DNA from: CAZKBP01 sp964551015
Lineage (GTDB): Bacteria; Bacteroidota; Bacteroidia; Cytophagales; Microscillaceae
Assembly (NCBI GenBank): GCA_964551015.1
Contig: CAZKBP010000001.1
Span: forward strand, 62,001 to 126,000
DNA: 64,000 nt
Direction: 5' to 3'
Shown here piece after piece: positions 62,125-64,000 of the stretch. The translations under genes were made by a program, and so were the position numbers. The notes under the pieces are model-generated. The model was given only the letters and a program-made list of their open reading frames with translations. It did no database searches and was not told where the DNA came from. Positions within the stretch are counted from its first letter, which is position 1; each line of letters begins with the position of its first letter.

Positions 62125-63979
62125 TATACCCTACCGCTTGCAGGTTGAATAATTCTGCATACAATCCACCTTTGGTCAGTAATTCTTCGTGAGAGCCGAG
62201 TTCCTGCGTTCTTCCTTTCCGAAGCACCAAGATACGATCGGCCATTCTGACCGTAGAAAAGCGGTGAGAGATGAGCACGGCTGTTTTGCCCTGTGTCAAT
62301 TCAGAAAAACGTTCGAAGACTTCATACTCGGCACGAGCATCTAGAGCAGCCGTGGGTTCATCTAAGATGAGCAGTTGGGCATCGCGCATGTAGGCACGAC
62401 CCAGCGCCACTTTCTGCCATTCTCCCCCTGAGAGTTCTACTCCTTTGGCAAAGCGACGACCGAGCATTTGTTCGTAGCCATCTGGAAGTTTTTGGATGAC
62501 GGTATCGGCCAAGCTTTGCTGGGCAGCGTGGATAATTTGGTCTTGAGCTTCCCGCTGTTCAATTTTACCTATGGCAATATTATCAGAAATATTCATCTGA
62601 AAGCGCACAAAATCTTGGAAAATCACCCCTACCAATTGGCGATAAGCTAATAAATCATAGTCTCTGATATCTTTACCGTCCAGCAAAATACGACCTTCAT
62701 CAGGATCATAAAGGCGAGCCAAGAGCTTGACGAGCGTAGTTTTGCCTGCTCCGTTTTCACCCACTAAGGCTAGTTTTTCTCCGGCTCTCAGCTCAAAAGA
62801 AATATGGCGTACCGCCCAGACATCGGAGTTGGGATACTTAAAGCCCACATCTTCAAATTGGAAACCACTCTGAATTTGCTGCCTAGGTAGTACGGCTTGC
62901 TCTGGAGATTGAATTTTGGGTTCAATTGCAAAAAAATCAAATAAGTCTTGTAAATAAAGCGCATCTTGGGCAATGGCCGAAAAGCGTCCGAGCATCGCTT
63001 GTAAGAGCGACTGCAAACGACTAAATGAACCCGAGAGGAAAGTCAGATCACCTACACTCAAAACACCCAATACGGTCTGCCAGATGATATAAACATAGGC
63101 CAGGTAATAACCAATGCTACCCAAAGCACTAAAAAGTAGCCCCCACACGCTCCTTTTCACCACCAAGGAGCGATTGACCCGATAATAGCGGTCTGCTAAG
63201 TCTTTGAACCGCCCCGTAATAAAATCTGCTAGGCCAAAAATCTTAACTTCTTTGGCGGTTTCGTCACTAGCCCCGACGTAGCGGAGATAATCCAATTCGC
63301 GACGCTCGGGTGTCCAGCCCCGAGCAATAGAGTAACTATAACGATTAAAATAAGTATCACTGACAAACGAGGGTACAATGCTGAGAATCAGGAAGAAAAT
63401 CAGCCAAGGATTGAAGATGACCAAGCCCGCTCCCAACGAAAGCAGGGTGATAAAATCTTGAAACTGACTCAGGATTTGAGACATCAAACGTACTCTGCCC
63501 GTGGTCTGACGACGCGCCCGCTCTAGCTTGTCATAAAACTTGGAATCCTCGAATTGTGCCAAGTCCATCCGAGCCGCGTGTTTCATCAGGCGGACAGAGC
63601 TTTCATTAGCAAACAAATCACCCAATAAGGCATCTACCAGCGAGATTCCCCGATTGAAAAGATCCGAGAGAATAATGAGGCCAAACTCGATCCATACATA
63701 GTTCCAGAGTTGATCTGCTTGGGTAATATCTCCTGAGGGAATCAGGCGGATAATTTCATCAATGATAAGCTTTCCTAGATAGAGAGTGGCCACAGGGATT
63801 CCTGATTTGAGCAAGCGTAGGGAGATATTCGCCACGGTGAGGCCACGGTGAGTTTCCCAGATAAGAGCCAACAACTTGGGAATATTCTTAAAAGCCGCCA
63901 TATTTTCTTTGAGGCTAGCGGGGGCACGTCGAGGATCTTTTTTGGTTTGAATCCCAAAAAGTCTTTTCCAAAATGACAT
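62120..63979 (-). CDS. ABC exporter, fused membrane and ATPase domains
   Basis: The 619 residues comprise an N-terminal six-helix membrane domain (~40-340) and a C-terminal ATPase: Walker A VGENGAGKTTLVKLL, Q-loop VGVIFQDFVRFQM, signature ELSGGEWQKVALGRAYM, Walker B LLILDEPTAALD, and H-loop VLISHRFSTV. It is a type IV ABC half-transporter that acts as a dimer in the inner membrane and exports a lipid, peptide or drug. The substrate is unknown. The start is the ATG at 63979, close to the window end, so an upstream operon partner may lie outside. Confidence 0.94.
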   Translation of the reverse strand: MSFWKRLFGIQTKKDPRRAPASLKENMAAFKNIPKLLALIWETHRGLTVANISLRLLKSGIPVATLYLGKLIIDEIIRLIPSGDITQADQLWNYVWIEFGLIILSDLFNRGISLVDALLGDLFANESSVRLMKHAARMDLAQFEDSKFYDKLERARRQTTGRVRLMSQILSQFQDFITLLSLGAGLVIFNPWLIFFLILSIVPSFVSDTYFNRYSYSIARGWTPERRELDYLRYVGASDETAKEVKIFGLADFITGRFKDLADRYYRVNRSLVVKRSVWGLLFSALGSIGYYLAYVYIIWQTVLGVLSVGDLTFLSGSFSRLQSLLQAMLGRFSAIAQDALYLQDLFDFFAIEPKIQSPEQAVLPRQQIQSGFQFEDVGFKYPNSDVWAVRHISFELRAGEKLALVGENGAGKTTLVKLLARLYDPDEGRILLDGKDIRDYDLLAYRQLVGVIFQDFVRFQMNISDNIAIGKIEQREAQDQIIHAAQQSLADTVIQKLPDGYEQMLGRRFAKGVELSGGEWQKVALGRAYMRDAQLLILDEPTAALDARAEYEVFERFSELTQGKTAVLISHRFSTVRMADRILVLRKGRTQELGSHEELLTKGGLYAELFNLQAVGYK

Positions 63980-64000
63980 AAGCAGGGTTTGCGTTAAGGT

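Noticed and set aside
1..64000. Prophage, insertion sequence, CRISPR array or rRNA genes
   Set aside because: No transposase, integrase, capsid, repeat-spacer or rRNA sequence was seen; the tail-fibre-like gene at 49.5 kb carries a T9SS tail and stands alone.

Overview
The window looks like a scaffold from a gliding, type IX secretion (T9SS) member of the Bacteroidota, most likely of the order Cytophagales (inference). The evidence is: a GldH-type lipoprotein, at least two proteins ending in T9SS type-A sorting domains plus the remnant of a third, SufC/SufD, ATP-dependent PEP carboxykinase, DUF3857 and DUF2490 proteins, a 7TMR-DISM kinase, AT-rich leaders with TAnnTTTG-type -7 boxes and few Shine-Dalgarno sites. 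A run of 100 N (61738-61837) marks an assembly gap. There is no phage, no insertion sequence, no CRISPR array and no rRNA.

Layout. 1-9.4 kb: an unknown protein, a rhodanese, a membrane-anchored NlpC/P60-like protein, sufD / pentapeptide protein / sufC, a BCS1-like AAA ATPase, pckA, and a peptidoglycan-binding L,D-transpeptidase-like protein. 9.6-16.5 kb (minus strand): one probable operon of a large PKD-domain T9SS protein, a Wzt-like ABC ATPase, a methyltransferase and two GT2 glycosyltransferases, which together suggest surface-glycan synthesis and export. 16.7-21.8 kb: ccmB-ccmC-ccmD-ccmE-ccmF, a cytochrome c maturation operon without ccmA. 21.9-32.3 kb: M14 peptidase, AlbA_2/Schlafen-type protein, sulfotransferase, DUF3857 protein, lipoate ligase, 7TMR-DISM histidine kinase.

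33-36.4 kb: a stand-alone gene for an 1135-residue protein that joins an N-terminal caspase-like protease to a C-terminal serine alpha/beta-hydrolase. It has a 670-base leader rich in inverted repeats and its own strong terminator, and it is the best candidate for an undescribed effector. A diverged copy of part of its leader occurs upstream of the CheB-CheR gene at 38.8 kb. 36.5-46 kb: small membrane proteins, a uracil-DNA glycosylase, a LURP-one-like protein, a CheB-CheR-PAS / PAS-kinase / receiver signalling group, a decayed T9SS protein remnant, a CDF-type transporter with an unusual Cys-containing metal site, and a truncated receiver. 46-51 kb: a TPR histidine kinase with a coupled LuxR regulator, a lipoprotein, and a tail-fibre-like protein with a T9SS tail. 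51-61.5 kb: a patatin-barrel protein, TPR protein, GldH, methyltransferase, DUF2490, YwqK/MORN protein, DUF1697, dihaem cytochrome c, formylglycine-generating-enzyme homologue and an Lrp regulator.

61.5-62.1 kb: at least two tandem 109-nt tRNA-like elements with a class II-like D-arm, a perfect acceptor stem and T-arm, but an aberrant anticodon loop and an oversized variable region. The assembly gap falls inside one of them. The window ends in an ABC exporter.
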